Of a stretch of 21,947 nt of DNA, positions 1-7,246 are shown piece after piece (positions within the stretch are counted from its first letter, which is position 1; every line of letters starts with the position of its first letter). The position numbers and the translations under genes were made by a program. The notes under the pieces are model-generated. The model worked only from the letters and a program-made list of their open reading frames with translations. It was not told where the DNA came from and did not search any database. The stretch comes from STC-54 sp964504665 (lineage in GTDB: Bacteria > Patescibacteriota > Microgenomatia > Daviesbacterales > UBA10151): contig CAZDEH010000014.1 in NCBI GenBank assembly GCA_964504665.1, positions 1 to 21,947 of the forward strand. Direction: 5' to 3'.

Positions 1-12
1 AGGTCGGGTTAA
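1..12 (+). CDS. possible last codons of rpmH (ribosomal protein L34)
   Basis: The first four codons in frame 1 read Arg-Ser-Gly-stop (AGG TCG GGT TAA), 72 bases before rnpA. In most bacteria rpmH lies directly upstream of rnpA, so this could be its end. Three residues cannot identify a protein; the call rests on gene order only. Confidence 0.22.
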   Translation, partial: RSG

Positions 13-35
13 GTTGACAGTATAGTCATCAGTAG

Positions 36-76
36 TCAGTCTTCAGCTCGCCTCGCGAAGCGGGTCGTCAGACTGA
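36..76. repeat. GC-rich hairpin upstream of rnpA
   Basis: A 7-bp outer stem (TCAGTCT at 36-42 with AGACTGA at 70-76) encloses an inner 5-bp hairpin, CTCGC-GAA-GCGGG (52-64, one T-G pair). It is clearly richer in GC than its surroundings. The inner loop (CCTCGC...GCGGG) resembles the core of the elements inside valS and tsaD (CCTCAC...GCGGG), so it may be a reduced relative. It could equally act as a structured leader or a processing site before rnpA. Confidence 0.5.
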
Positions 77-84
77 AAATCAAA

Positions 85-426
85 ATGCTTCCAAAGTCAA
101 AAAGATTAAATCTTAAAACCTCTTTTAACTTTATTATTAAGGGACAAAAGGCAGAAAATTCACTTTATAAAATATTCTTTAGACAAGGTGATGATTTAAC
201 AGCTAAGGTTGGTATAGCCCTGAAAAAAGAGTATTTTAAACTGGCAACAGACAGGAACAGAGCCAGAAGACTAACCTCAAGAGCCATGGAAGTAATTTAT
301 CCTAAATTAAAAGAAGATGTGAATTTAATATTGATGCCAAAAATAGGAATGCTGAAATTAAATTCAGGAGAATTAACAGATATTTTGGAAAAAGAATTAA
401 AGAAACTAGACCTACTAAACCGATGA
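85..426 (+). CDS. rnpA: ribonuclease P protein component
   Basis: Protein subunit of RNase P, the ribonucleoprotein that matures the 5' ends of tRNAs; it binds the catalytic RNA and the precursor leader. The 113-residue product has the usual family length. It carries the diagnostic basic motif DRNRARR at residues 55-61, followed by the helix that ends in LTSRAMEVIYPKL. The N-terminal 'LPKSKRL' resembles the usual start of the family. It is first in a tight block: its TGA stop shares four bases with the yidD start (ATGA). No clear Shine-Dalgarno sequence precedes the ATG at 85, and a GC-rich hairpin lies just upstream. The identity is secure from the motif plus the rnpA-yidD-yidC order. Confidence 0.93.
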   Translation: MLPKSKRLNLKTSFNFIIKGQKAENSLYKIFFRQGDDLTAKVGIALKKEYFKLATDRNRARRLTSRAMEVIYPKLKEDVNLILMPKIGMLKLNSGELTDILEKELKKLDLLNR

Positions 427-623
427 GATCTATTGTGCTATTCTTAATTGATTTTTATAGGAAGTACTTATCATTTGATAATGGATTGCTTTCTTTTTTA
501 GCTCCGGGTGGTGCTTGTCGGCAAAACCCAAGTTGTTCTTTGTATACTAGGCAAATGATAGTAAAGTATGGTTTAATAAAAGGACTTATGAAAGGGAGTA
601 AAAGAATAATTTCATGCAGGTAA
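423..623 (+). CDS. yidD: YidD membrane protein insertion efficiency factor
   Basis: Small membrane-associated protein thought to help YidC-dependent insertion of inner-membrane proteins. The 66-residue product matches the family length. It shows the family pattern: an amphipathic start (LFLIDFYRKYLS), a cysteine motif (ACRQNPSCSLY, about residues 31-41), then a KYG...KG block and a terminal KRIISCR. The start overlaps the rnpA stop (ATGA), and its last 10 bases overlap the yidC start, so the three genes are probably translationally coupled. The last Cys is kept, although the protein ends right after it without the usual short tail. Confidence 0.93.
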   Translation: MRSIVLFLIDFYRKYLSFDNGLLSFLAPGGACRQNPSCSLYTRQMIVKYGLIKGLMKGSKRIISCR

Positions 624-1459
624 TTGGTGATATTTTTAATACAGTTTTATTTGGACCGATTGTTAATTTACTGGTGGCAATCTTGCAGGGTTTAGAGTTT
701 ATCCATCTGCCAGGAGCCTTAGGTTTTGCCATTATTATTTTAACCATTGTCATCCGTCTTTTAGTGTGGCCTTTTATGCAAACTCAACTTAAATCAGCCA
801 GAAAAATGGCAGAACTTAAACCTCAACTAGATGATCTAAAAATTAAACATAAAGGTGATAAGCAAGGGTTGGCTTCTGCCCAAATGGCTCTTTATAAGCA
901 GCATGGTGTTAATCCTGCCGGTGGCTGTATTCCTGCCTTAATTCAAATTCCAATCATTATTGCCCTTTATCAAACTATTCTGGCTTTTTTTGATCCTAAC
1001 GGTTTAAATAATATTAATAAAGTTTTGTATGTTAAGGATTGGGGTTTTACCTCTATTCCGAGCTTAGATTTTTTTGGTCTTAATTTAGCCACCAAACCTT
1101 CTGATTTTGGGAAGATTGGGTTACTACTACTTTTAATTCCAGTAATCACCGCGGTTCTACAACTTATTCAATCCAAAATGATGGCACCTGAAAAAGCTTT
1201 AAAAGAATATCCTTCTGACTCTCCAAAAGAGAAAAAAGAAAAAGAAGGCATAGAAGACTCCATGGTCGCCATGCAGTCACAAATGATGTATATGATGCCT
1301 TTGATGGTAGGTTATTTTGCTTTTCAGTTCCCTATTGGTCTGGCACTTTACTGGAACACTTTTACAATACTAGGGATTATTCAGCAGTATAAAATTTCCG
1401 GCTGGGGTGGATTGAAAGATTGGATTAAGTTTGCTAAAAGTAAAATAAAAATAGTCTAA
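614..1459 (+). CDS. yidC: YidC/Oxa1 family membrane protein insertase
   Basis: Insertase that moves membrane proteins into the lipid bilayer, alone or with SecYEG. The 281-residue product is the short form without the large periplasmic domain of Gram-negative YidC. Hydrophobic segments lie near residues 13-30, 35-54, about 107-130, 165-190 and 225-265. Arg48, in a TIVIRLLVWPF context, fits the conserved groove Arg that contacts substrates. The charged hairpin between segments (RKMAELKPQLDDLKIKHKG) and the NPAGGCIPALIQIPI motif are typical. No lipobox is evident at the N-terminus. A charged linker (SPKEKKEKEG) precedes the last two segments. It overlaps yidD by 10 bases and is followed after 4 bases by the hemerythrin gene. 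Confidence 0.95.
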   Translation: MQVIGDIFNTVLFGPIVNLLVAILQGLEFIHLPGALGFAIIILTIVIRLLVWPFMQTQLKSARKMAELKPQLDDLKIKHKGDKQGLASAQMALYKQHGVNPAGGCIPALIQIPIIIALYQTILAFFDPNGLNNINKVLYVKDWGFTSIPSLDFFGLNLATKPSDFGKIGLLLLLIPVITAVLQLIQSKMMAPEKALKEYPSDSPKEKKEKEGIEDSMVAMQSQMMYMMPLMVGYFAFQFPIGLALYWNTFTILGIIQQYKISGWGGLKDWIKFAKSKIKIV

Positions 1460-1463
1460 AAAT

Positions 1464-1883
1464 ATGACATCTTTAAGTAAATCTATGATAATTTGGGATA
1501 ATACTTTTAGTGTTGGTGTGAAAGAGATGGATGAGCAGCACCAAAAGCTTTTTGGGACCATTAACCGGCTTGGTAGTTCAATGAATGCTCCAGCAAACAC
1601 TGAAAAAGTATCGGATATCATCAAAGAATTATTGGATTATTCTGTGTATCATTTTTTAGCAGAAGAAACTTATTTTGAGAAATTTAATTATGAGAACAAA
1701 GAGGTACATACTAAATTGCATAATTATTATAAAGAAAAAGTAAACCATTTCATAGATGATTTTCAAGAAAATAAGTATCTATCTTTTGAGATTATTGATT
1801 TTTTAATAACCTGGTGGAATGGACATGTTATTGGTGAAGACAAACTATATACTGAATGTTTTCATGATCATGGAATATATTAA
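1464..1883 (+). CDS. bacteriohemerythrin (non-haem di-iron O2-binding protein)
   Basis: A 139-residue single-domain hemerythrin that would bind O2 at a di-iron site; roles in oxygen storage, sensing or scavenging are known for the family, but which applies here is unknown. All expected metal ligands are visible: His26 (DEQHQKLF), His63 and Glu67 (YHFLAEE), His82 and His86 (HTKLH), His121 and Asp126 (WWNGHVIGEDKLY). The N-terminal WD...V.EMDEQH motif is canonical, so the fold looks complete and functional. It starts 4 bases after the yidC stop on the same strand, so it is probably co-transcribed with yidC. The jag gene that normally follows yidC comes only after it and has its own promoter. 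Confidence 0.93.
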   Translation: MTSLSKSMIIWDNTFSVGVKEMDEQHQKLFGTINRLGSSMNAPANTEKVSDIIKELLDYSVYHFLAEETYFEKFNYENKEVHTKLHNYYKEKVNHFIDDFQENKYLSFEIIDFLITWWNGHVIGEDKLYTECFHDHGIY

Positions 1884-1901
1884 ACCTATTAATTCTTCTG
1901 A

Positions 1902-1930
1902 TTGACTGATCCTGGATGTTCCTATATACT
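1902..1930 (+). promoter_or_regulatory. sigma-70-type promoter for jag
   Basis: TTGACT (1902-1907), a 17-bp spacer, then TATACT (1925-1930). A start near 1937 would give a leader of about 78 nt before the preferred jag ATG. The -10 region overlaps an imperfect inverted repeat (GTTCCTATA at 1918-1926 with TATAAGGAAC at 1938-1947), a possible operator. Confidence 0.6.
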
Positions 1931-1940
1931 TACGGACTAT

Positions 1941-1994
1941 AAGGAACTTGTGTGCTCGCAGTGGGTATGGCTTATTGCTCGCTACAAGCCCCTT
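1941..1994 (+). promoter_or_regulatory. leader hairpin with U-rich tail ahead of jag (attenuator candidate)
   Basis: AAGGAACTTGT (1941-1951) can pair with ACAAGCCCCTT (1984-1994), giving 4 + 5 bp around a 2x2 internal loop. It is followed by a T-rich run (about 1995-2004) before the jag ATG at 2015. The left arm also belongs to the shorter inverted repeat 1918-1947, so the two structures exclude each other. The right reading could be an attenuator, a terminator of a short RNA, or chance. Confidence 0.35.
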
Positions 1995-2014
1995 GTATTT
2001 TTATAAATAAAAAT

Positions 2015-2521
2015 ATGGAAGCGAAAGTTTCAGAAATATTAGAAAATATCTTAGGTATGCTTAGTCTTGAAGGAAGCTTTGAAGTAACAGAAGGATCTGA
2101 GGAAGTTAAAGTTGTTATCGAAGCATCGGATCCAGGAAGGCTGATTGGTTTTAATGGTGAAACTTTAGATGCGTTGCAACTCATTGTTAACCAGATTGTG
2201 GGGAAGCAGGCAACAGATGAGGTCCCATATAAACGTGTCATTATTGATGTTGCCGGATGGAGACAAAATAAAGAAACGGATCTGGAACGAAGAGCCAAAA
2301 ACTGGGTTACAGAAGTGCTGGAAACCAAAAAACCTTTGGAACTGGAACCAATGCCTTCCTGGCAAAGAAGAATAGTACATATGGTGACCTCTGAAACAGA
2401 AGGGGTGGAATCTGAAAGTATTGGCGAAGGTCGCGAAAGACATTTAATCATCAGACTTGCTGATAATAAAAAGCCTAGTATTAAAAAAGCAAAAAAGACA
2501 ACAGCTAAGGTATCCTCATAA
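2015..2521 (+). CDS. jag: Jag/KhpB-like RNA-binding protein (KH + R3H)
   Basis: RNA-binding protein of the Jag/SpoIIIJ-associated (KhpB, EloR) family, linked in other bacteria to cell elongation and small-RNA binding. From the ATG at 2015 the product has 168 residues. It has a KH domain with the GRLIGFNGETLDALQ motif, then an R3H domain with RRIVHMVTSE and a GRERHLIIR end, and a Lys-rich tail. The usual N-terminal Jag_N domain is absent, as in short forms. A GTG at 1952 has an AAGGA 6 nt upstream and would add 21 residues that look unlike the family (Cys- and aromatic-rich), so I prefer 2015, where the KH domain begins. A dedicated promoter and hairpin lie upstream. Confidence 0.88.
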   Translation: MEAKVSEILENILGMLSLEGSFEVTEGSEEVKVVIEASDPGRLIGFNGETLDALQLIVNQIVGKQATDEVPYKRVIIDVAGWRQNKETDLERRAKNWVTEVLETKKPLELEPMPSWQRRIVHMVTSETEGVESESIGEGRERHLIIRLADNKKPSIKKAKKTTAKVSS

Positions 2522-2588
2522 TAGTAAAAATATATAACTATAACGTTGAGTGCTTCTCTTTTATTGGTTTTTGTGTAGAATTATAATA

Positions 2589-3863
2589 ATGAAGTTTTTT
2601 GGCGAAAGTATAGTTCAACTGGTTTATTCTGATGTTATCAAAATTTCGCAACAAACTATATGGCAAATTATTAGTAAGGTTGCTACCTCCCTTTCCACCT
2701 TTATTATTCTTGGTTTAATCAGTAGAACTTTTGGGGCTAGTGGCACCGGCACTTTTACACTTGCCCTAACCTATTTAGGTTTTTTCTATCTGGCGTCTGA
2801 CCTAGGGTTAAATGCTTATTTTCTACCCCGTCTTAATGCAGATAAAAACGAAGCCAACTCATTATTTAATGCAAGGCTTATTTTATCTTTGGCTTTAGTC
2901 ATATTAGCCAACATAATCACTCTTTTTTTACCTTTCACAGATAATAATTTTAGATTATTAGTTTTAATCGGCTCTATTACAATCACAGTAAATAGCGTAC
3001 TACCCTCTTTTAATTTAATCTTTCAAAACCAACTCAAATATGAATACTCTATGGCTGCTCTATCCCTGGGTGCTTTTTTCAGTACAATTATTATTGCTTT
3101 TTTAGGTTTAATTCATGCTCCTTTATATTCTTTAGTTCTCGGTCCAATACTTGGAGGAATAGTTAGTGTTTTAGTTTCTTTTAGTTTGGTTTCAAATCTC
3201 TATAAATTTTCCTTAGACTTTTCTCAAAAAGTATTTTTGATCAACACTGTTAAAAGCGCTTGGCCAATGATGGTGACTTTAGGATTAAATACAATTTATT
3301 TCCGGATTGATACATTTATTCTTTCTTCTATCTATTCGATGTCAGTGGTAGGAACATATAATTTAGCTTATCAAATTTTTCAAAGTCTCTTGGTTGTCCC
3401 AACCTTTATCGTGAATAGTCTTTATCCAATTTTAATCACTGACCAAAAAACTCAACCGAGTTTATTTATGAAAAAAATATTTTTTTCATCTATTATCTTA
3501 TTTTCTATCTCCATAGTAGGATTGTTATTAACTTGGATTTTTTCCCCTTTAGCCATAAATTTAATTACAGGTAATGACTTTGGTGGTTCGGCAGTGTCAC
3601 TGCGAATTCTCTCCCTTGGTTTTCCGGCTTTTTTCTTAACTTCACTACTGATGATAGTCATGGTTATTTATGGGAAACTCAAAGCGCTGGCTATAATTTA
3701 TGGAATAAGCCTATTAATTAATGTGATCTTAAACCTGGTGTGGATTCCCCAATTTTCCTTTATTGCCGCCTCATGGGTAACAGTAGTATCAGAGTATCTA
3801 ATTTTAGTTCTTCTGGCTGTTGTGGTTGTGCCACTTCTTTGGACTAAAGAATCCTCCATTTGA
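2589..3863 (+). CDS. polysaccharide flippase (Wzx/MATE-type, MVF superfamily)
   Basis: Multi-pass membrane protein of about 424 residues. It opens with the family hallmark region (an IWQIISKVATSLSTFIILG helix, then ISRTFGASGTGTFTLAL and YLASDLGLNAYFLPRL), which fits lipid-linked sugar flippases of the Polysacc_synt/Wzx group. Roughly 12 to 14 hydrophobic segments fill the rest. It would flip undecaprenyl-linked glycan units across the membrane; the cargo cannot be told from sequence. MurJ is the main alternative, but the length is shorter than usual for MurJ (about 500) and the N-terminus fits Wzx better. The chosen ATG gives MKFFGES; an in-frame start at 2550 would add 13 hydrophobic residues. 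No other glycan genes are next to it. Confidence 0.8.
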   Translation: MKFFGESIVQLVYSDVIKISQQTIWQIISKVATSLSTFIILGLISRTFGASGTGTFTLALTYLGFFYLASDLGLNAYFLPRLNADKNEANSLFNARLILSLALVILANIITLFLPFTDNNFRLLVLIGSITITVNSVLPSFNLIFQNQLKYEYSMAALSLGAFFSTIIIAFLGLIHAPLYSLVLGPILGGIVSVLVSFSLVSNLYKFSLDFSQKVFLINTVKSAWPMMVTLGLNTIYFRIDTFILSSIYSMSVVGTYNLAYQIFQSLLVVPTFIVNSLYPILITDQKTQPSLFMKKIFFSSIILFSISIVGLLLTWIFSPLAINLITGNDFGGSAVSLRILSLGFPAFFLTSLLMIVMVIYGKLKALAIIYGISLLINVILNLVWIPQFSFIAASWVTVVSEYLILVLLAVVVVPLLWTKESSI

Positions 3864-3866
3864 GTC

Positions 3867-3895
3867 TTGTTAGATTAAAAAATTAATTTTATACT
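3867..3895 (+). promoter_or_regulatory. promoter of RNase H gene, leaderless spacing
   Basis: TTGTTA (3867-3872), 17-bp spacer, TATACT (3890-3895), then 7 nt to the ATG at 3903. The expected start site coincides with the start codon, and there is no Shine-Dalgarno sequence. Confidence 0.65.
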
Positions 3896-3902
3896 CCATA
3901 TT

Positions 3903-4316
3903 ATGAAATATATTATTAATACTGACGGCGGTGCAAGAGGTAACCCCGGGCCAGCTGCTGCAGCTTTTATTATTGTGTCTGGCGACGGTAAAGAGATTTA
4001 CCAAAAAGGTATTTATATGGGGATTGCTACAAATAATGAAGCAGAGTATTTTGCAGTGGAAAAAGCTATAGAAACACTTATTATCTTTGCCGGTAATACT
4101 TTAGAAATTGAAGTAGAACTTAGAGCAGATTCGGAGCTTGTGGTTAAACAGCTATCGAATCTATGGAAGCTTAAGAACGAACGGCTAAAAGTTTTTTATC
4201 GAAACATTAAACAACTTGAAGATAGAATAGAGAATATAACTTATATATATATTCCAAGGGCACAAAATCATAAAGCGGATTTGATTGTAAATACCACACT
4301 AGATAATCAAACGTGA
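3903..4316 (+). CDS. ribonuclease HI family protein
   Basis: Cleaves the RNA strand of RNA-DNA hybrids, for example R-loops and primers. The 137-residue product has the RNase H fold signature: Asp8 in NTDGGARGNPGP, Glu48 in NNEAEYFAV, Asp76 in LRADSELVVKQL and Asp126 in NHKADLIVN, which together make the DEDD metal-binding set. The basic handle of E. coli RnhA is missing, so it fits the shorter 'RNase HI family' branch (YpdQ-like or archaeal type). It has its own near-perfect promoter with leaderless spacing. Confidence 0.9.
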   Translation: MKYIINTDGGARGNPGPAAAAFIIVSGDGKEIYQKGIYMGIATNNEAEYFAVEKAIETLIIFAGNTLEIEVELRADSELVVKQLSNLWKLKNERLKVFYRNIKQLEDRIENITYIYIPRAQNHKADLIVNTTLDNQT

Positions 4317-4341
4317 TCTTCTTCTATACGTTTCCTCTCTC

Positions 4342-4370
4342 TTGAAATAGATGACGAGTCAGCGTACGAT
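4342..4370 (+). promoter_or_regulatory. candidate promoter for the SDR-DUF4012 gene
   Basis: TTGAAA (4342-4347), 17-bp spacer, TACGAT (4365-4370). A start near 4377 would leave a leader of about 32 nt before the ATG at 4409. The -10 is weaker than in neighbouring promoters. Confidence 0.4.
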
Positions 4371-4408
4371 AACGTGTGAAAGTGAGTATTAATATCATTT
4401 AAAATAAT

Positions 4409-7198
4409 ATGAATAACTTTTCGCGGAACAAGCCGGTGGCTTTAGTCGTGGGAGCTGCCAGCTTTATTGGATCTAGTTTGACCCGTGAGCTTCTTGTTAA
4501 AAGTATCCAGGTAATAGGAGTAGATGAGGTTGGCAGGGACCGTGAAAATTTAGTGGAACTAAGTAAGGATAAAAATTTTCAACTAATTAACAATTCCTTA
4601 GATGCCATACAAAACTTAGAGCTTCCACGTTTAGATTATGCAGTCTCTTGTTCTTCTGAATTAGCAAATCATTTCAGATTCCAACAGGATTTTCAAAGTT
4701 TTGTTGATGTTTGCCTGAAATATCATGCAAAAATTATTCTTTGCTCCTCCATTGATCTTTATGATACAAGTTCAGAGCACTTACCTAATTTAAAATATGC
4801 TGAAAAGTTTTTGGCTGAAAAAGCTACTACCGGAAAAATGAATGCCAGAGTTGTTAGATTGGCAGCTGTCTATGGTCCGCGCATGGATTTTCGCGAGCAT
4901 GACCCAATCATCAAACTGATTAAATCAGCCATACTGGATAGATTAAATTCTGAACCAGCTCCTTTGGAATTTACGACCCGTGCTCTTTATATTAACGATG
5001 CGGTAAGGCTTTTAGTTAAAGCAATTATGCATGGATCAACCGCTCATAAAATTTATGATGGTGTTTCATATCCAGTTAAGATTTCTGAGATAAAACAGGT
5101 ATTGATGGATCCTCTTTGGTACTCTGAAAAAGGTTTTAAGCCTACCCAATTACCACCTTGGCCAACACCCAATTTAAACAAAACAAGTAAAGAATTAGCA
5201 TGGTTTCCTGCTACAGATATGGTGCTGGCACTTAAGGAAACGTTGGCATATTTTAGTTCTCATAAAGATCAGATTCCTTCTGAGGGTGTTGAAGATAAGA
5301 AGGTTCTAAACGATCCAGAGGAAGCAGACAGGACTGTAAACCATTTACCTGACATAAAGACAAAAGAGAAAATATATTATTTCCCAAAAATGAATTTAAA
5401 AACAGTAAAGGATAAAACTATATTGATTATTGGTTTGACTGTCATATTTTATGCATTAATTTTTCCACTTTTTAGATTTAGTTTTGAAATTTGGTCAGTC
5501 AAAGCACATTTAGAAAGTAGCATTAATCTTATGTCTTCCGGAAATTTTGATGAGGCAGAAAAGGAGTCAAGTACAGCTATGCAGAGTGCAGAGTATTTAA
5601 ACGGATTAATTGGAAAACTAGCATTCGCTAAGCAAATTGATATGTTCAAAAATCCTTACGAGGGGATTGAGCAGGTGCTTAAAATGGTACAAAAAGGAAC
5701 AGAGGCAAACTATCACAGTATTACAGGAGCTAAGTTTTTAGCGTCCGGTTTGGCTGTTATCTCAGGAGAGAAAGAAGGGGATATCGTGAGCATATTAAAT
5801 GATGCCCAAACTGAGTTTAAAGATGCGGATAGCAAAATAGGGGAGGTCTCTGCTAATTTAGCCGACAGTAACTTTACCTCTAAGATACCAAGTAATTTAT
5901 CTTATATAAAGAAGGATTGGCAAAATAAAAGCGACACTTATCGTGAGACTATTAGCTTAGGGAGGTCTCTGGCTGAGCTTTTGCCTGGAGTAATTGCCCT
6001 TGATGGAGAAAAAAAATATTTAATTGTGTTGCAAGATAACCGCGTTTTACGGCCAGGTGGAGGACTACTAAAAGCTTTTGCTGAGGTTACGTTTAGCCAT
6101 GGGAGATTAAAAGAAATTAAAAGCGGCAGTATTGAAAATTTAGATCGAGCTTTTGGGGATAAAATTGAGCCTCCGGTAGAACTTAAAGCTGATTTAGGTG
6201 AAACCAATTGGAGAATGAGGGATGCTGCCTTTGATTTAGACTTTCCTACTAGTGCTCGTAACGTAATCTGGTTTTATAATAAAGAATCAGGAACTAAAGT
6301 ATCAGGTGTTGTTATTATGGATCTAGTGTCTTTTTCCCGCTTACTGCAATCAGTAGGATCACTCAAAACTAAAAATTCCAATGGGGAAATTACCAGCAGT
6401 AACTTGGTCTTAAAAATACCTCTTGGGAGAGGAGGAAATGACTTAGCAGTCGAAGCTCTGCAAAGTTTAGTAGAGAGAATGCTTTATCTTCCGAAACAAA
6501 ATTGGGTTGTTTTAGCTAAGAATTCAGGTCAATCTTTAAGCAATAAAAACCTGCTAATTTATCTGACTGATCCGCAGATGCTTTCCTATTTAATTTCTAA
6601 TGGTTGGATAGATAGGGGTCCTAAACAAGAGGTATCTATTACTGGGGAAAAAGCTGATTTTCTGGCTTTTTCCGAAACTAATATGTCACAAGGTCAGGAT
6701 AGTTTGACAATCGGAAAGTCTGTAATACTTGAAAACCGGATAGATGATGTAGGATTTTTTTCTCATAAACTGATTGTTAATTTTACTGCAACAGAAAAAA
6801 TGACAGGAGTCTACAATAACCGGTATAAAGTTTATATACCATCCGGGACTAAATTAATCAAAGCCACTTGGGATAACAAGCCAATTAAAGGTTTGAGCAC
6901 CTTTAGTGATTATGGTTTGGTGGGTTATTCAATGTTTCTCACCCTTGGGGTAGGTGAGCAAACACAACTGGTCATAGAATATCAAGATGTTAGTCCGGTT
7001 AAATTTGATAATAAGGAGTTAAAATACCGGTTAAATCTTTTTAAACAACCTGGTCAGCAGTCTTTACCAATTGACTTTAAGCTTACATTCCCTCCACAGT
7101 TAAAAGTGAACAGTAATTTACAAAGTAAAGTAGGGGAGGTATCTGTCAAAAGTGATTTATCAAAAGACCGCACCTTGGAGATTTTATTAAAACAATAG
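4409..7198 (+). CDS. degenerate NAD-dependent epimerase/SDR fused to DUF4012 membrane protein
   Basis: A 929-residue two-part protein. Residues about 8-295 resemble an extended SDR (nucleotide-sugar epimerase/dehydratase): a Rossmann start GAASFIGSSL, an SS at 113-114 in CSSIDLYDT, and RLAAVYGPRMD. Two key features are altered. The GxxGxxG motif reads GAASFIG (Ser18 for the middle Gly), and the YxxxK pair is off: Lys133 aligns, but position 129 is Lys and the Tyr is at 130. A single transmembrane segment follows (about 337-358). The outer part contains a coiled helical stretch and then DUF4012 from about residue 533 (YLIVLQDNRVLRPGGG, PTSARNVIWFYNKESG). DUF4012 proteins are widespread in CPR and Gram-positives, with a suspected envelope role. 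I infer a cytoplasmic sugar-binding or regulatory domain tethered to an exported one; activity is unproven. Confidence 0.82.
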   Translation: MNNFSRNKPVALVVGAASFIGSSLTRELLVKSIQVIGVDEVGRDRENLVELSKDKNFQLINNSLDAIQNLELPRLDYAVSCSSELANHFRFQQDFQSFVDVCLKYHAKIILCSSIDLYDTSSEHLPNLKYAEKFLAEKATTGKMNARVVRLAAVYGPRMDFREHDPIIKLIKSAILDRLNSEPAPLEFTTRALYINDAVRLLVKAIMHGSTAHKIYDGVSYPVKISEIKQVLMDPLWYSEKGFKPTQLPPWPTPNLNKTSKELAWFPATDMVLALKETLAYFSSHKDQIPSEGVEDKKVLNDPEEADRTVNHLPDIKTKEKIYYFPKMNLKTVKDKTILIIGLTVIFYALIFPLFRFSFEIWSVKAHLESSINLMSSGNFDEAEKESSTAMQSAEYLNGLIGKLAFAKQIDMFKNPYEGIEQVLKMVQKGTEANYHSITGAKFLASGLAVISGEKEGDIVSILNDAQTEFKDADSKIGEVSANLADSNFTSKIPSNLSYIKKDWQNKSDTYRETISLGRSLAELLPGVIALDGEKKYLIVLQDNRVLRPGGGLLKAFAEVTFSHGRLKEIKSGSIENLDRAFGDKIEPPVELKADLGETNWRMRDAAFDLDFPTSARNVIWFYNKESGTKVSGVVIMDLVSFSRLLQSVGSLKTKNSNGEITSSNLVLKIPLGRGGNDLAVEALQSLVERMLYLPKQNWVVLAKNSGQSLSNKNLLIYLTDPQMLSYLISNGWIDRGPKQEVSITGEKADFLAFSETNMSQGQDSLTIGKSVILENRIDDVGFFSHKLIVNFTATEKMTGVYNNRYKVYIPSGTKLIKATWDNKPIKGLSTFSDYGLVGYSMFLTLGVGEQTQLVIEYQDVSPVKFDNKELKYRLNLFKQPGQQSLPIDFKLTFPPQLKVNSNLQSKVGEVSVKSDLSKDRTLEILLKQ

Positions 7199-7208
7199 TT
7201 GTCTATGC

Positions 7209-7237
7209 TTGAAAGCTAGAGGTTATTATGTTAAAGT
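7209..7237 (+). promoter_or_regulatory. promoter for L25 gene
   Basis: TTGAAA (7209-7214), 17-bp spacer, TAAAGT (7232-7237), then 9 nt to the ATG at 7247, so the mRNA would have almost no leader. Confidence 0.5.
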
Positions 7238-7246
7238 ACCAAAGTT

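Noticed and set aside
14..26. TTGACA followed at once by TATAGT as an rnpA promoter
   Set aside because: The two hexamers are one base apart, and nothing like a -10 lies 16-18 bp after the TTGACA.
1952..2014. GTG start at 1952 for jag with AAGGA upstream
   Set aside because: The added 21 residues are unlike the family and the KH domain begins right after the ATG at 2015. Kept as an alternative in the jag entry.
1972..2451. Long minus-strand reading frame opposite jag
   Set aside because: It is antisense to a clear KH-R3H gene, is rich in Ser/Leu/Cys as expected of a shadow frame, and has no promoter or motif.
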